NCBI GenBank assembly: GCA_964541155.1
Contig: CAZIPC010000008.1
Span: 42,868 to 106,867 of the forward strand
From: UBA4416 sp964541155
GTDB taxonomy: Bacteria > Bacteroidota > Bacteroidia > B-17B0 > Aurantibacillaceae
Length of the DNA stretch: 64,000 bases
Direction: 5' to 3'
Position 1 is the first letter of the stretch. The number at the start of each line of letters is the position of its first letter. Positions 51,399 through 60,860 of the stretch are shown here, in pieces. Made by a program: the position numbers and the translations under genes. Under the pieces are notes generated by a model. The model saw only the letters and a list, made by a program, of their open reading frames with translations, ran no database searches and was not told the DNA's origin.

Positions 51399-53900
51399 GT
51401 GACTTATTTTGTAAAAGAAATAATCCACTTTAATTTGTATAAAGCCTCACATATTTCAAAAATTTTAAATGCTAAATTGCTTTGTAATGTTGATTATGAA
51501 ATCAAATATTTATTAATAGATAGCAGGCAGTTAACAGACCCTATTCATAGTATATTTATTGCATTAACTTCTGATAGAAATGATGGCCATCAGTATGTTT
51601 TTAGTTTATATCAAAAAGGGGTTAAAGTATTTATAGTAAATCATATTCCAAAAAATTGTAATGCGTTACCAAACGATGTGTGCTTTATAATTGTTGAAAA
51701 CACATTGCTTGCATTACAAACAATAGCAACATTTCATCGTCAGCAATTTCACATTCCAGTTATAGGCATAACAGGTAGTAATGGTAAAACAATTGTTAAA
51801 GAATGGTTATACCAATTATTAAAATCAGATTATAATATCATTCGTAGTCCAAAAAGCTACAACTCACAAATTGGAGTGCCACTATCTGTTTGGCAACTAA
51901 ATAATTCTCATACTTTAGCACTATTTGAGGCTGGTATTTCTGAAGTAGGTGAAATGAAAGCGCTAAAAGAAATAATAAAACCTAACATTGGAATTCTTAC
52001 GTCGCTAGGAACAGCTCATGATGAAGGCTTTAAAGATGCTACACAAAAATTAGAAGAAAAGTTACAATTATTTTCTGAGTGTGAAAGTATTATTATTAAT
52101 GCACTTTCTTTTAAAAATATTGATTTACAATTACTACCTAAATCAGTATTTTTAATTTCAAAACACATAAATGCATCATTACAAATAACAGATATTGAAA
52201 ATATTTTTACACATACTATAATACATGCAAATTACAAAAATCAAATTACAAAAATCAAAATTCCTTTTACTGATACTGCAAGTATAAATAATGCTATTAC
52301 ATGTTGGGCTACCTTGCTATATTTAAATAAACCTCAAAACGAAATAGAAAAGCAAATGGAATTATTGCAGCCAGTTGCTATGAGGTTAGAGTTAAAGCAT
52401 GGAAATAATAATTGCATTTTAATAAATGATTTTTATAATTCAGATATCAATGCTTTAGAAATTGCATTGCATCATCAGAAACAACAACAAAGAGGCGAAA
52501 AAAAAATAGTTATTCTCTCGGATATTGACCAAAGTGGCAAGCTAAGTTGGGAATTATATGAACATGTTGCAAAATTAATGGTACAATTTCATATAGATGT
52601 TGTAATTGGTATAGGGAAAGAAATAATGTCTCAAAAGCATTTATTTACAACTCAGTCTTATTTTTTTGAAAACACTGAAAGTTTTATTTCTCAGTCAAAA
52701 ATAGATACTAGTTTACAATTTCATAATGCAACCATTTTATTAAAGGGAGCTAGACGTTTTGAATTTGAAAAAATAAGTAAATCGTTGCAACAAAAAAGTC
52801 ATGATACAGTTTTAGAGATTAATTTAAACAGCTTGGTTAGTAATTTAAATGTTTATCGTTCGCAAATTCATAAAGATGTAAAAATGATGTGCATGGTAAA
52901 AGCCACAGCATATGGAAGCGGAAGCGCAGAAATTGCTTTTACCCTTCAGCATCATCATATTGATTATTTAGCAGTTGCTTATACCGACGAAGGTGTAGAG
53001 TTACGAAAATCCGGAATACATTTGCCAATAATGGTTATGAGCCCAGAAGAATCATCTTATGACGATATGATTGATTTTAATCTAGAGCCAGAAATATACT
53101 CTTTTAAAGTAGCAAAAGAATTTTTGAAAGCATTACAGCTAAAAGCAATTTCCGAACCCTATCCAGTGCATATTAAATTAGATACAGGGATGAAGCGTTT
53201 GGGTTTTGAAGAATACCAAACAGTAGAACTTTGTGAGTTATTAAAAAGCGAACCATTATTAAAAGTAAAAACTATTTTTTCTCATTTGGTAGCAAGCGAT
53301 GATAAAAATTTTGATAGCGATACAGAAAAACAAATTTCTTTATTTCAACATATAGCCAATAAAATTGAGTCAGAAATTGGCTATCAAACTATCAAGCATA
53401 TATGTAATTCAGGAGCAATTACTCGCTTTAAAAACGCTCATTACAATATGGTACGCTTAGGAATTGGAATGTATGGAATTGGATTTAATGATTTTGAAAA
53501 ACATAATTTAAAAAATATTAGTTCATTAAAAACCCGAATTTCTCAAATAAAATATTTAAACGAAGGAGAAACAGTAGGATATAGTAAAAAAGGAATTGCA
53601 ACTAAAGATTCAGTTATAGCTACAATTCCCATAGGATATGCAGATGGATTTAGCAGAAAACTAGGTAATGGAAATTATTCGGTGATGATTAATCAAACAT
53701 GTTGTAAAACAATTGGCAATATTTGTATGGATATGTGCATGATTGATATCACTGGCGTTGATTGTAAAGAGGGGGATGAGGTTATAATTTTTGAAACTAA
53801 CGAGCAATTAATTCAATTATCAAAAGCTATGGACACTATACCTTATGAAGTATTAACCAGCATATCTTCACGTGTAAAAAGAGTATATGTTCAAGAATAA
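51399..53900 (+). CDS. Bifunctional MurF ligase / alanine racemase fusion
   Basis: The 833-aa fusion joins a MurF-type ligase (residues 1-460) to an alanine racemase (about 465-833), as is usual in Bacteroidota. MurF adds D-Ala-D-Ala to the UDP-MurNAc-tripeptide; its P-loop is GITGSNGKTIVKEW, and NSQIGVPLSVW and AGISEVGEMK follow. Alr makes D-Ala with PLP; Lys501 in MVKATAYGSGS forms the aldimine and Tyr728 in VGYSKKG is the second base, 227 residues apart, close to Lys39/Tyr265 of the Geobacillus enzyme. GYADGFSRKLGNG and ICMDMCMID also fit. The GTG start used here is uncertain: TTG 51435 gives the N-terminus (YKASHISKILNAK) usual for the family. It overlaps or abuts the next gene. Confidence 0.94.
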   Translation: MTYFVKEIIHFNLYKASHISKILNAKLLCNVDYEIKYLLIDSRQLTDPIHSIFIALTSDRNDGHQYVFSLYQKGVKVFIVNHIPKNCNALPNDVCFIIVENTLLALQTIATFHRQQFHIPVIGITGSNGKTIVKEWLYQLLKSDYNIIRSPKSYNSQIGVPLSVWQLNNSHTLALFEAGISEVGEMKALKEIIKPNIGILTSLGTAHDEGFKDATQKLEEKLQLFSECESIIINALSFKNIDLQLLPKSVFLISKHINASLQITDIENIFTHTIIHANYKNQITKIKIPFTDTASINNAITCWATLLYLNKPQNEIEKQMELLQPVAMRLELKHGNNNCILINDFYNSDINALEIALHHQKQQQRGEKKIVILSDIDQSGKLSWELYEHVAKLMVQFHIDVVIGIGKEIMSQKHLFTTQSYFFENTESFISQSKIDTSLQFHNATILLKGARRFEFEKISKSLQQKSHDTVLEINLNSLVSNLNVYRSQIHKDVKMMCMVKATAYGSGSAEIAFTLQHHHIDYLAVAYTDEGVELRKSGIHLPIMVMSPEESSYDDMIDFNLEPEIYSFKVAKEFLKALQLKAISEPYPVHIKLDTGMKRLGFEEYQTVELCELLKSEPLLKVKTIFSHLVASDDKNFDSDTEKQISLFQHIANKIESEIGYQTIKHICNSGAITRFKNAHYNMVRLGIGMYGIGFNDFEKHNLKNISSLKTRISQIKYLNEGETVGYSKKGIATKDSVIATIPIGYADGFSRKLGNGNYSVMINQTCCKTIGNICMDMCMIDITGVDCKEGDEVIIFETNEQLIQLSKAMDTIPYEVLTSISSRVKRVYVQE

Positions 53901-53922
53901 ATTATACTTTTTAATAAAAGCT

Positions 53923-55302
53923 ATGCTACTTGAGTTTACCTTAAGAAGAATTAGTTTTTTTGTTACAATTTTATTTTTTTCCTGTGCTCCAGAAAACTCA
54001 AAAACATCTATCATTACTAAAACAAATCCTACCTTTGAAGATATTGCACCCATCATTTATAAAAATTGTACCCCATGTCATAGAGCAGGAGAGAGTGGTC
54101 CAATTGAGTTAATAACGTATGAAGATGTAACAAAAAATAAAAACAAAATAAAATTTGTAACACAAACTAAATACATGCCACCCTGGCCAGCTGATCCAAG
54201 TTACTCTCATTTTATTGGAGAACGTGTATTGACTCCTGAAGAAATAGAACTTATAAAAAATTGGGTAGATAATGGAACCCCAAAAGGCAATGAGTCAAAA
54301 TTACCTGCACTTCCTGTGTTTTATTCAGGTTCTTTTTTAGGTAAGCCAGATACCGTTATAAAGTTTAAACAACCCATATTTATAAAAGGCAATGGAACTG
54401 ATTATTTTTATATAGTTAAAATGCCTTTAGAATTAAAAAAAGATACGTATGTAAGTTACTTCGAATTTGTTCCCAATCATCGAAAAATAGCCCATCATAT
54501 TAATGGTCATTTAATTAATTATGATAAAGGAAATAAAAAAAACATTCATTACGGATTAACTCACGCCTTAGATGAATTTAAAGATTATAAAGAATTATAT
54601 TCTAAAATGAATATTTTAAACGACAACGGATCATTTCCGGTGCTAACGCCTAATACGGTATATTATTTACCAGGATACACGCCGCCAATATATCCAAAGG
54701 CCATAGGTGGATTTAAAGTAAATACAACTTCTACCATACTTCTTAAAAATATTCATTATGGCCCAAGCAATAAAGATGTTTTAGATAGTTCTTATATAAA
54801 TGTTTTTTACGGGCCTAAACCCAAACGACCAATTTATGAAACACAATTAGGGACATTTGGAATTTCTAAAATAGAACCCGAATTAATTTTATTACCCAAT
54901 AAAGTTCAAACCTTCCATACATCTACTACATTAAAAAATGATATTTCGTTACTGTCTGTAAATCCACATATGCATTTATTAGGAAAATCTTTTTGGGCTT
55001 TTGCCCTTTCGCCAAACAGAGATACAATACCTTTAATTAAAATTAATAAATGGGATTTTAGATGGCAGTATTATTATACATTTAAACACCCCGTTATAAT
55101 TAAAGCGGGCACACAAATACATGCTTATGGCACATTTGATAATACAGATAAAAACCCTTTTAATCCAAATCATCCACCAAAGTTAGTTACTCAAGGAGAG
55201 GGAGTGAGAAGTATGCAAACAACCGAAGAAATGTTTCAATTTATCTTTTCTTATTTACCTTATCAGTTTGGAGATGAGAAAATGGATTTAAATAAAAAAT
55301 AG
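53923..55302 (+). CDS. Lipoprotein with cytochrome c motif and copper monooxygenase-like domain
   Basis: A lipobox (FFSC, Cys21 from this start) anchors the protein. An in-frame ATG at 53887 inside murF-alr is the alternative start. A heme c motif CTPCH lies near residue 47 in FEDIAPIIYKNCTPCHRAGE, followed by MPPWPADP and LTPEEIELIKNWVDNG, the usual frame of planctomycete-type cytochrome domains (about 35-125). The rest resembles the two-domain PHM-type ascorbate-dependent copper monooxygenases: KIAHHINGHLI with paired His, and NPHMHLLGK with His-x-His in the C-terminal domain. This combination is known in Bacteroidota; the substrate is not. Electron transfer from heme to a copper centre is an inference. 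Confidence 0.85.
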   Translation: MLLEFTLRRISFFVTILFFSCAPENSKTSIITKTNPTFEDIAPIIYKNCTPCHRAGESGPIELITYEDVTKNKNKIKFVTQTKYMPPWPADPSYSHFIGERVLTPEEIELIKNWVDNGTPKGNESKLPALPVFYSGSFLGKPDTVIKFKQPIFIKGNGTDYFYIVKMPLELKKDTYVSYFEFVPNHRKIAHHINGHLINYDKGNKKNIHYGLTHALDEFKDYKELYSKMNILNDNGSFPVLTPNTVYYLPGYTPPIYPKAIGGFKVNTTSTILLKNIHYGPSNKDVLDSSYINVFYGPKPKRPIYETQLGTFGISKIEPELILLPNKVQTFHTSTTLKNDISLLSVNPHMHLLGKSFWAFALSPNRDTIPLIKINKWDFRWQYYYTFKHPVIIKAGTQIHAYGTFDNTDKNPFNPNHPPKLVTQGEGVRSMQTTEEMFQFIFSYLPYQFGDEKMDLNKK

Positions 55303-55319
55303 TATTTTTAGATAATTAA

Positions 55320-55997
55320 ATGACACCAAAACTTTACATAGTTCCAACACCTATTGGTAATTTGCAAGATATGACCTTTAGAGCCATAACGGTTTTAAAA
55401 TCGGTTGATTTAATTTTAGCAGAAGACACGCGTAATACTATTCATTTATTGCGTCATTTTGAAATAGAAAAACCCTTACGTTCTTATCATGCACATAACG
55501 AACATAATACAGTAGAACAAATTGTAGAAATGATAGAATCTAATAAATCAGTAGCCTTAGTTTCGGATGCAGGAACACCTGCAATTTCTGACCCAGGTTT
55601 TTTATTGGTTCGAGAATGTATTAAACATGGCGTAGCAGTTGAAACATTACCTGGCGCTACTGCATTTGTGCCTGCTTTAGTAAATAGCGGATTACCTTGC
55701 GATAGTTTTGTGTTTTACGGATTTTTACCACAAAAAAAAGGAAGACACACCAAACTACTTTCTTTAAAAGAAGAAACACGAACCATGGTATTTTACGAAT
55801 CACCATTTAGATTAGTGAAATTACTAGAAGAGTTTAAAGAATATTTAAGTGGTGATAGGCAAGTATCAGTATCTCGCGAATTATCAAAACTATTTGAAGA
55901 AAATGCGCGAGGAACTGTAGATGAATTAATAGCGCATTTTAAAGCCAAAACTGTGAAGGGCGAAATTGTGGTTGTACTAGCAGGAAAAGAAGATTAA
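55320..55997 (+). CDS. rsmI: 16S rRNA (cytidine1402-2'-O)-methyltransferase RsmI
   Basis: RsmI methylates the ribose of C1402 in the ribosomal P site using SAM. The start LYIVPTPIGNLQDMTFRAI, the blocks LAEDTRNTIHLLRHF, VSDAGTPAISDPGFLLVREC and PGATAFVPALVNSGLP, and GFLPQKKGRHTKLL, MVFYESPFRL and VSRELSKLFE cover the full tetrapyrrole-methylase-type fold. At 225 residues it lacks the extra C-terminal domain of longer homologues such as the E. coli protein (286), as is common in Bacteroidota. It lies 17 bases after the monooxygenase-like gene. Confidence 0.96.
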   Translation: MTPKLYIVPTPIGNLQDMTFRAITVLKSVDLILAEDTRNTIHLLRHFEIEKPLRSYHAHNEHNTVEQIVEMIESNKSVALVSDAGTPAISDPGFLLVRECIKHGVAVETLPGATAFVPALVNSGLPCDSFVFYGFLPQKKGRHTKLLSLKEETRTMVFYESPFRLVKLLEEFKEYLSGDRQVSVSRELSKLFEENARGTVDELIAHFKAKTVKGEIVVVLAGKED

Positions 55998-56039
55998 GTT
56001 AGTTATTATGGTATTATAGTAATAAAAATTTATTATTAA

Positions 56040-57497
56040 TTAATTAATTATTATTTTTTCAGTATAATATTTATTCTCACAATGAATTTTTAGATAATAT
56101 AGTCCTTTCGAGAGGTTACTTAAATCGATTTTATTATCATAATAATTAAATTGAGGAATAAAATAGATGCCATAATTATTGATAACTTCAATATAATTTA
56201 TTTTTTCTTTGCATTCTATTGAAATAATTCCATTACTAGGATTTGGATATAAAATCAAGTTGCTTTTAATATTTTTATTCATTTCGTTTAAACCTAAAGT
56301 ATAATGAGTATAATGATAAACGCTATCACTTCCTTCAGTTACTTTATTTAAAGTATAAATCTTGCTACTTCTCCAATTAGAACTGTAATTGTTTTGGTAA
56401 TATTTATTCCAAACATTCGATATTAAGTCCCATTTTTCTTGACATGCATAAGTTATAGAATTTAAAGTGTCATAAGTAAAATTTGTTTGACTATAATTCA
56501 ACCAAATATTACCATTCCAATTTTGTATTAATAAATATGTTGGATTATTATTTAAGTTGTAAGAATAGTTTTCTTTGAAATAATTTTTCCAAGAATTAGT
56601 TACAGAACTCCATATCTGAGATAATGATGAAAGTTTATTATTATTTGAATCGTATGTGTAAATATATTTTACATCATTATTCCAAATATTTAAACTTGAG
56701 CTCCAAATTTGTCCAGTAAAGCTGATTTTGTTATTGTAATTATCATACGTGTAATTAATTAAATAATCATTTTTATAAGAACTATTTGTTGTATTATAAA
56801 TTTGCTTAAGTGTATTAATATTATTGTTATTTATATCATAATTATATAAATATTTTAAACTATTGGTCCAATTATTATTTGTATTATTCCATAATCTAAT
56901 TTCTTTAATAGTTAAATAGTTATTTGTGTTGTATGTGTATATATATTGAGTATTATTTTTTAAAACACCATTGTTTGCAATTTGACATATTTTAGAAGTG
57001 TTATTAAAATTAGAATCATATGTGTAAGAATATTGACTGTCATCTTCCCAAATATTTGAGCTTTGATTCCAGTTTTGTTTTAAAATGCTTAAAGTATCGT
57101 TGTTTGTATTATAAACTATTGTTTCTTTTGTTGAATTTTGCCATGTATTATTTGTTTGCCAAGCAAGAGAAATCTGACTAGTTATATAATTATTAGAATT
57201 ATAAATACAGTTAATTTTGCTAATTTTTTTATATGTGCTTGAACTTGAATCATACATATATATTGTTTGGCTTAGAACATTATTATTCTGATCATACACA
57301 AAATCTTTAATTTTTATGCCCGCATTATTTTTCCAATTTATGTATGTTGTATCCCATCCCCAAACGTGAATACTGTCTATTTTATTAGATGTAGTAATCT
57401 TAGAGTGAGTCGGATTTAATTTATAATTAAATTTCTGTTCTTGACTAAAAATATTTATTATTACTAGAGAAAATAATAGGCAGGTAAGGTTTTTCAT
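56040..57497 (-). CDS. T9SS-secreted Asn/Tyr-rich repeat protein (485 aa)
   Basis: A signal peptide (1-18) is followed by about ten degenerate repeats of roughly 35 residues (about 60-390). Each has a variant of YTYDSNNNKLSSLSQIW and an N-x-W-x-N element, so they resemble YD-type repeats reduced to Asn, Tyr, Ser and Trp. A short linker (LGLNEMNKNIKS) leads to the T9SS type A sorting domain (LILYPNPSNGIISIE ... KGLYYLKI, ending EKIIIN). The gene is much more AT-rich than the two large T9SS genes, partly from Asn codons. It converges on rsmI with only AT-rich sequence between. Surface exposure is likely; the binding partner is unknown. Confidence 0.88.
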   Translation of the reverse strand: MKNLTCLLFSLVIINIFSQEQKFNYKLNPTHSKITTSNKIDSIHVWGWDTTYINWKNNAGIKIKDFVYDQNNNVLSQTIYMYDSSSSTYKKISKINCIYNSNNYITSQISLAWQTNNTWQNSTKETIVYNTNNDTLSILKQNWNQSSNIWEDDSQYSYTYDSNFNNTSKICQIANNGVLKNNTQYIYTYNTNNYLTIKEIRLWNNTNNNWTNSLKYLYNYDINNNNINTLKQIYNTTNSSYKNDYLINYTYDNYNNKISFTGQIWSSSLNIWNNDVKYIYTYDSNNNKLSSLSQIWSSVTNSWKNYFKENYSYNLNNNPTYLLIQNWNGNIWLNYSQTNFTYDTLNSITYACQEKWDLISNVWNKYYQNNYSSNWRSSKIYTLNKVTEGSDSVYHYTHYTLGLNEMNKNIKSNLILYPNPSNGIISIECKEKINYIEVINNYGIYFIPQFNYYDNKIDLSNLSKGLYYLKIHCENKYYTEKIIIN

Positions 57498-57615
57498 AGC
57501 TTAAGTTTAAATATCGTATATGGTTTTATGAAATAATAATCACAAAAATAAATAAAAAAAAGTAATAATATCCTTTAGCAGAAAATTTAAAATTTATTTA
57601 GTGTTTTTTTATTTA

Positions 57616-57649
57616 CAAAAAACGCCTCACATTGTTGTGAGGCGTTTTT
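57616..57649 (-). terminator. Terminator of groESL
   Basis: CGCCTCACA and TGTGAGGCG (57623-57631 and 57636-57644) form a 9-bp GC-rich stem with a 4-base loop, extended by A/T tracts on both sides, 25 bases after the groL stop. Confidence 0.92.
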
Positions 57650-57674
57650 ATATTTATTTAAGTTAGGTTGATGA

Positions 57675-59312
57675 TTACATCATTCCGCCCATTCCGCCCA
57701 TTCCTGGGTTCATTGGCATTGCCGGAGCTCCTTCTTCTTTTTTCTCTGCTAATACGCAATCAGTTGTTAACAACATTGCAGCAACCGAAGCAGCGTTTTC
57801 TAAAGCAACACGGCTTACTTTAGCTGGGTCAATAACACCTGCTTTTAATAAGTTTTCGTATTTCTCAGTACGAGCGTTAAACCCGAAATCATCTTTACCT
57901 TCTTTTACTTTTTGCACAACAATAGATCCTTCAATTCCAGAGTTCGCGCAAATTTGACGTAAAGGTTCTTCAATTGAACGGCGTACAATTTGAATACCAG
58001 TGTTTTCATCTTCATTTACACCTTTCAATTTATCTAAAGATGCAATTGCACGAATGTAAGCAACGCCACCACCTGGTACAATTCCTTCTTCAACAGCTGC
58101 ACGAGTAGCTGCTAAAGCATCGTCTACACGGTCTTTTTTCTCTTTCATTTCAACCTCAGTAGCTGCACCAACATAAAGCACGGCAACACCGCCAGCTAAT
58201 TTAGCCAAACGTTCTTGTAATTTTTCTTTATCGTAATCAGAAGTTGTTGATTCAATTTGAGCTTTAATTTGGTTGACGCGTGCAGTGATATCTGCTTTTT
58301 TACCTGCACCACCAACAATAGTTGTATTGTCTTTATCAACAGTAACTTTCTCTGCTTTTCCTAAGAAAGTTAAGTCAGCGTTTTCTAATAAGAAACCTCT
58401 GTCTTCAGCAATAAATACACCACCGGTTAAAATTGCTAAATCTTCTAACATTGCTTTTCTTCTATCACCAAACCCTGGAGCTTTAACAGCACAGATTTTT
58501 AAGTTAGAACGCAAACGGTTAACTACTAATGTTTGTAAAGCTTCTCCGTCAACATCTTCAGCAATAATTAAAATTGGTTTACCTGTTTGCACTGCTTTTT
58601 CTAACACAGGTAATAATTCTTTCATCGCTGAAATTTTCTTCTCGTAAATTAAAATTAATGGATTATCTAAAACAGCTTCCATTTTATCTACATCGGTTAT
58701 AAAGTAAGGAGAAATATAACCTCTGTCAAACTCCATACCTTCTACTACCTCTACAGTAGTATCTGTGCCTTTAGCTTCTTCAACAGTTATTACACCTTCT
58801 TTTTTTACCTTAGCCATTGCCTCAGCAATTAACTTACCAATAACGTTATCGTTGTTTGCAGAGATAGTGGCAACTTGTTCGATTTTTTTATTGTCGTTAC
58901 CAACATTTTGAGATTGTTTTTTTAAATCTGCTACAATAGTTTCAACTGCTTTATCAATACCGCGTTTTAAATCCATTGGGTTGGCGCCAGCAGCTACATT
59001 TTTTAAACCAGCTGTAACAATAGCTTGAGCTAATACGGTAGCTGTTGTAGTTCCATCTCCAGCTGCATCAGCTGTTTTAGAAGCAACTTCTTTTAATAAT
59101 TGAGCACCCATGTTTTCTACTGGGTTAGATAACTCAATTTCTTTAGCTACAGTTACACCATCTTTAGTAATTGCTGGTGAACCAAATTTTTTATCGATAA
59201 TAACGTTTCTTCCTTTAGGACCTAATGTTACTTTTACTGCATTTGCTAATGCATCAACTCCGCGCTTTAAAGCATCGCGAGCTTCTATGTTAAATGTGAT
59301 GTCTTTTGCCAT
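57675..59312 (-). CDS. groL: Chaperonin GroEL
   Basis: The 60-kDa chaperonin folds proteins in the cytoplasm as a double ring with GroES. At 545 residues it is full length. The apical and equatorial signatures are present: KVTLGPKGRNVIIDKKFG, GDGTTTATVLAQAIV, the ATPase Asp region, AAVEEGIVPGGGVAYIRAI (the family signature) and the C-terminal GGMGGMM repeat tail. It follows groES by 80 bases, a rather long gap in which no terminator is seen. The pair forms the groESL operon. Confidence 0.98.
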   Translation of the reverse strand: MAKDITFNIEARDALKRGVDALANAVKVTLGPKGRNVIIDKKFGSPAITKDGVTVAKEIELSNPVENMGAQLLKEVASKTADAAGDGTTTATVLAQAIVTAGLKNVAAGANPMDLKRGIDKAVETIVADLKKQSQNVGNDNKKIEQVATISANNDNVIGKLIAEAMAKVKKEGVITVEEAKGTDTTVEVVEGMEFDRGYISPYFITDVDKMEAVLDNPLILIYEKKISAMKELLPVLEKAVQTGKPILIIAEDVDGEALQTLVVNRLRSNLKICAVKAPGFGDRRKAMLEDLAILTGGVFIAEDRGFLLENADLTFLGKAEKVTVDKDNTTIVGGAGKKADITARVNQIKAQIESTTSDYDKEKLQERLAKLAGGVAVLYVGAATEVEMKEKKDRVDDALAATRAAVEEGIVPGGGVAYIRAIASLDKLKGVNEDENTGIQIVRRSIEEPLRQICANSGIEGSIVVQKVKEGKDDFGFNARTEKYENLLKAGVIDPAKVSRVALENAASVAAMLLTTDCVLAEKKEEGAPAMPMNPGMGGMGGMM

Positions 59313-59392
59313 TGTTTTTTATGTTTAAATAGTTATTGTTTGTTTATTACGAATTAGTATTAATCAGTTTAGTGTTTTCGTAATTATTTTAA

Positions 59393-59683
59393 TTAGATAA
59401 TAGCGTAGATATCGCTTTCGCGCATAATTAATAAATCTTTGCCATCTACTTGAATTTCTGTTCCAGCATATTTACCATATAAAACAGTATCTCCAACTTT
59501 AACAGTCATTGGTTCGTCTGGTTTTCCACTTCCTACAGCTAATACTTTTCCTTTCATTGGTTTTTCTTTTGCTGTGTCAGGGATAATTAATCCACCAGCT
59601 GTTTTTGTTTCTGCCGGAGCCGCTTCAACTAATACTCTATCAGCTAAAGGCTTTACATTTACAGTTGTACTTGATTTTGCCAT
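59393..59683 (-). CDS. groS: Co-chaperonin GroES
   Basis: The 96-residue lid protein for GroEL starts VKPLADRVLVEAAPAE and has the mobile-loop segment ETKTAGGLIIPDTAKEKP. GKVLAVGSGKP, VKVGDTVLYGKYAGTEI and DLLIMRESDIYAII follow, as in all GroES. It is the first gene of groESL. The upstream 170 bases hold no CIRCE element (TTAGCACTC-N9-GAGTGCTAA), so HrcA control is not suggested. A TTGGCAC on the minus strand (59737-59743) resembles a sigma-54 -24 box but the -12 box is missing. Confidence 0.98.
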   Translation of the reverse strand: MAKSSTTVNVKPLADRVLVEAAPAETKTAGGLIIPDTAKEKPMKGKVLAVGSGKPDEPMTVKVGDTVLYGKYAGTEIQVDGKDLLIMRESDIYAII

Positions 59684-59799
59684 AATTATGTAGTTTTAAT
59701 AATTTAATTTTTTATGCTTCCTATTTGTCTAAAAATGTGCCAATACTTATTTTTTGTATTTAAGGCGACAATATTACCGTTTTTACTTGGGGTAAAATA

Positions 59800-59835
59800 A
59801 AAAATGTCAGTCTGTTGGCACAAACTGACATTTTT
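59800..59835 (-). terminator. Terminator of plsX-fabH
   Basis: AAAATGTCAGT and ACTGACATTTT (59801-59811 and 59824-59834) pair, with an extra TGT/ACA pairing inside, and lie about 20 bases past the fabH stop on the minus strand. It also shields groES from readthrough. Confidence 0.85.
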
Positions 59836-59855
59836 AAAATAAAAATAAAATTAGA

Positions 59856-60860
59856 TTATTTACCTACTTTACTTCCATCGTAAGCCCATTTAATCCAAAT
59901 AGAACCCCACGTAAAGCCACCTCCAAAAGCGGATAAAATTAGATTATCGCCTTTTTTAAAACGTTTTTCATAATCCCATAATAATAAAGGAATTGTGCCG
60001 GCAGTGGTATTGCCATAGCGTTCAATATTCATTAACATTTTATCTGAACTCAACCCCATACGATTTGCTGTAGCTTCACAAATTCTTTTGTTAGCTTGAT
60101 GAGGTAACAACCAAGTTACATCTTCCGAAGTTAAATTATTTTTAGTCATAATATCGGCGCTTACTTCAGCCATATTTACTACAGCATGTTTAAAAACAGT
60201 TTGCCCTTCTTGGTGAACATAGTGCATTTTTTTCTCAACAGTTTCGTGAGTAGGAGGATTTAAAGATCCTCCAGCTTCTTGATATAAAAAGTTACGACCA
60301 GTTCCGTCGCTCTTTAAAATAAAATCTTGAATACCATTTTCATCTTCAGAAGGTTCTAATAAAACGGCCCCTCCGCCATCTCCAAAAATAACACAGGTGG
60401 CACGATCTTCATAATTTAATATAGCGCTCATTTTGTCAACACCTACTACAACTACTTTTTTGTATTTCCCAGTTTCAATAAATTGAGAACCGGTTGCTAA
60501 GGCAAAAAGAAATCCTGAACATGCAGCTGATAAATCATATCCCCAAGCATTTTTTGCACCTATTTTATCGCAGATAATATTGGAAGTACTAGGAAATATT
60601 AAATCGCCTGTTATAGTTCCTACAATTAATAAGTCTATTTCTGTGGCGCTTATGCCACGTTTTTTTAAAAGTTCCTCTATGGCAATCACCATCATGTCGG
60701 ATGTTGCTTTTCCTGGCTCTTTTAAAATACGTCTTTCCTTAATTCCTGTTCTTGAGGTAATCCATTCATCGTTAGTATCTACTATTTTGGCTAATTCGTC
60801 ATTTGTCATCACAAAATCAGGAACATGCCCGCCAACTGCTGTAATTGCTGCTCTTATCAT
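59856..60860 (-). CDS. fabH: Beta-ketoacyl-ACP synthase III (FabH)
   Basis: FabH condenses acetyl-CoA (or branched acyl-CoA) with malonyl-ACP and starts fatty-acid synthesis. The catalytic triad is complete: Cys114 in DLSAACSGFLFAL, His254 in WLLPHQANKRI and Asn284 in RYGNTTAGTIP, with the His-Asn spacing of 30 seen in E. coli (244/274). At 334 residues it is full length. It overlaps plsX by one base, so they are translationally coupled. Many Bacteroidota have several FabH-like proteins; this one is in the housekeeping position. Confidence 0.97.
   Translation of the reverse strand: MIRAAITAVGGHVPDFVMTNDELAKIVDTNDEWITSRTGIKERRILKEPGKATSDMMVIAIEELLKKRGISATEIDLLIVGTITGDLIFPSTSNIICDKIGAKNAWGYDLSAACSGFLFALATGSQFIETGKYKKVVVVGVDKMSAILNYEDRATCVIFGDGGGAVLLEPSEDENGIQDFILKSDGTGRNFLYQEAGGSLNPPTHETVEKKMHYVHQEGQTVFKHAVVNMAEVSADIMTKNNLTSEDVTWLLPHQANKRICEATANRMGLSSDKMLMNIERYGNTTAGTIPLLLWDYEKRFKKGDNLILSAFGGGFTWGSIWIKWAYDGSKVGK

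Noticed and set aside
55998..56039. Terminator between rsmI and the converging T9SS gene
   Set aside because: Only A/T repeats with weak self-pairing (TTATTA/TAATAA, ATTAATTAAT) are present; no GC-stabilised stem with a T run is seen.
59737..59743. Sigma-54-like TTGGCAC upstream of groES
   Set aside because: The -12 TTGC box does not follow at the required spacing, so no sigma-54 promoter is called.
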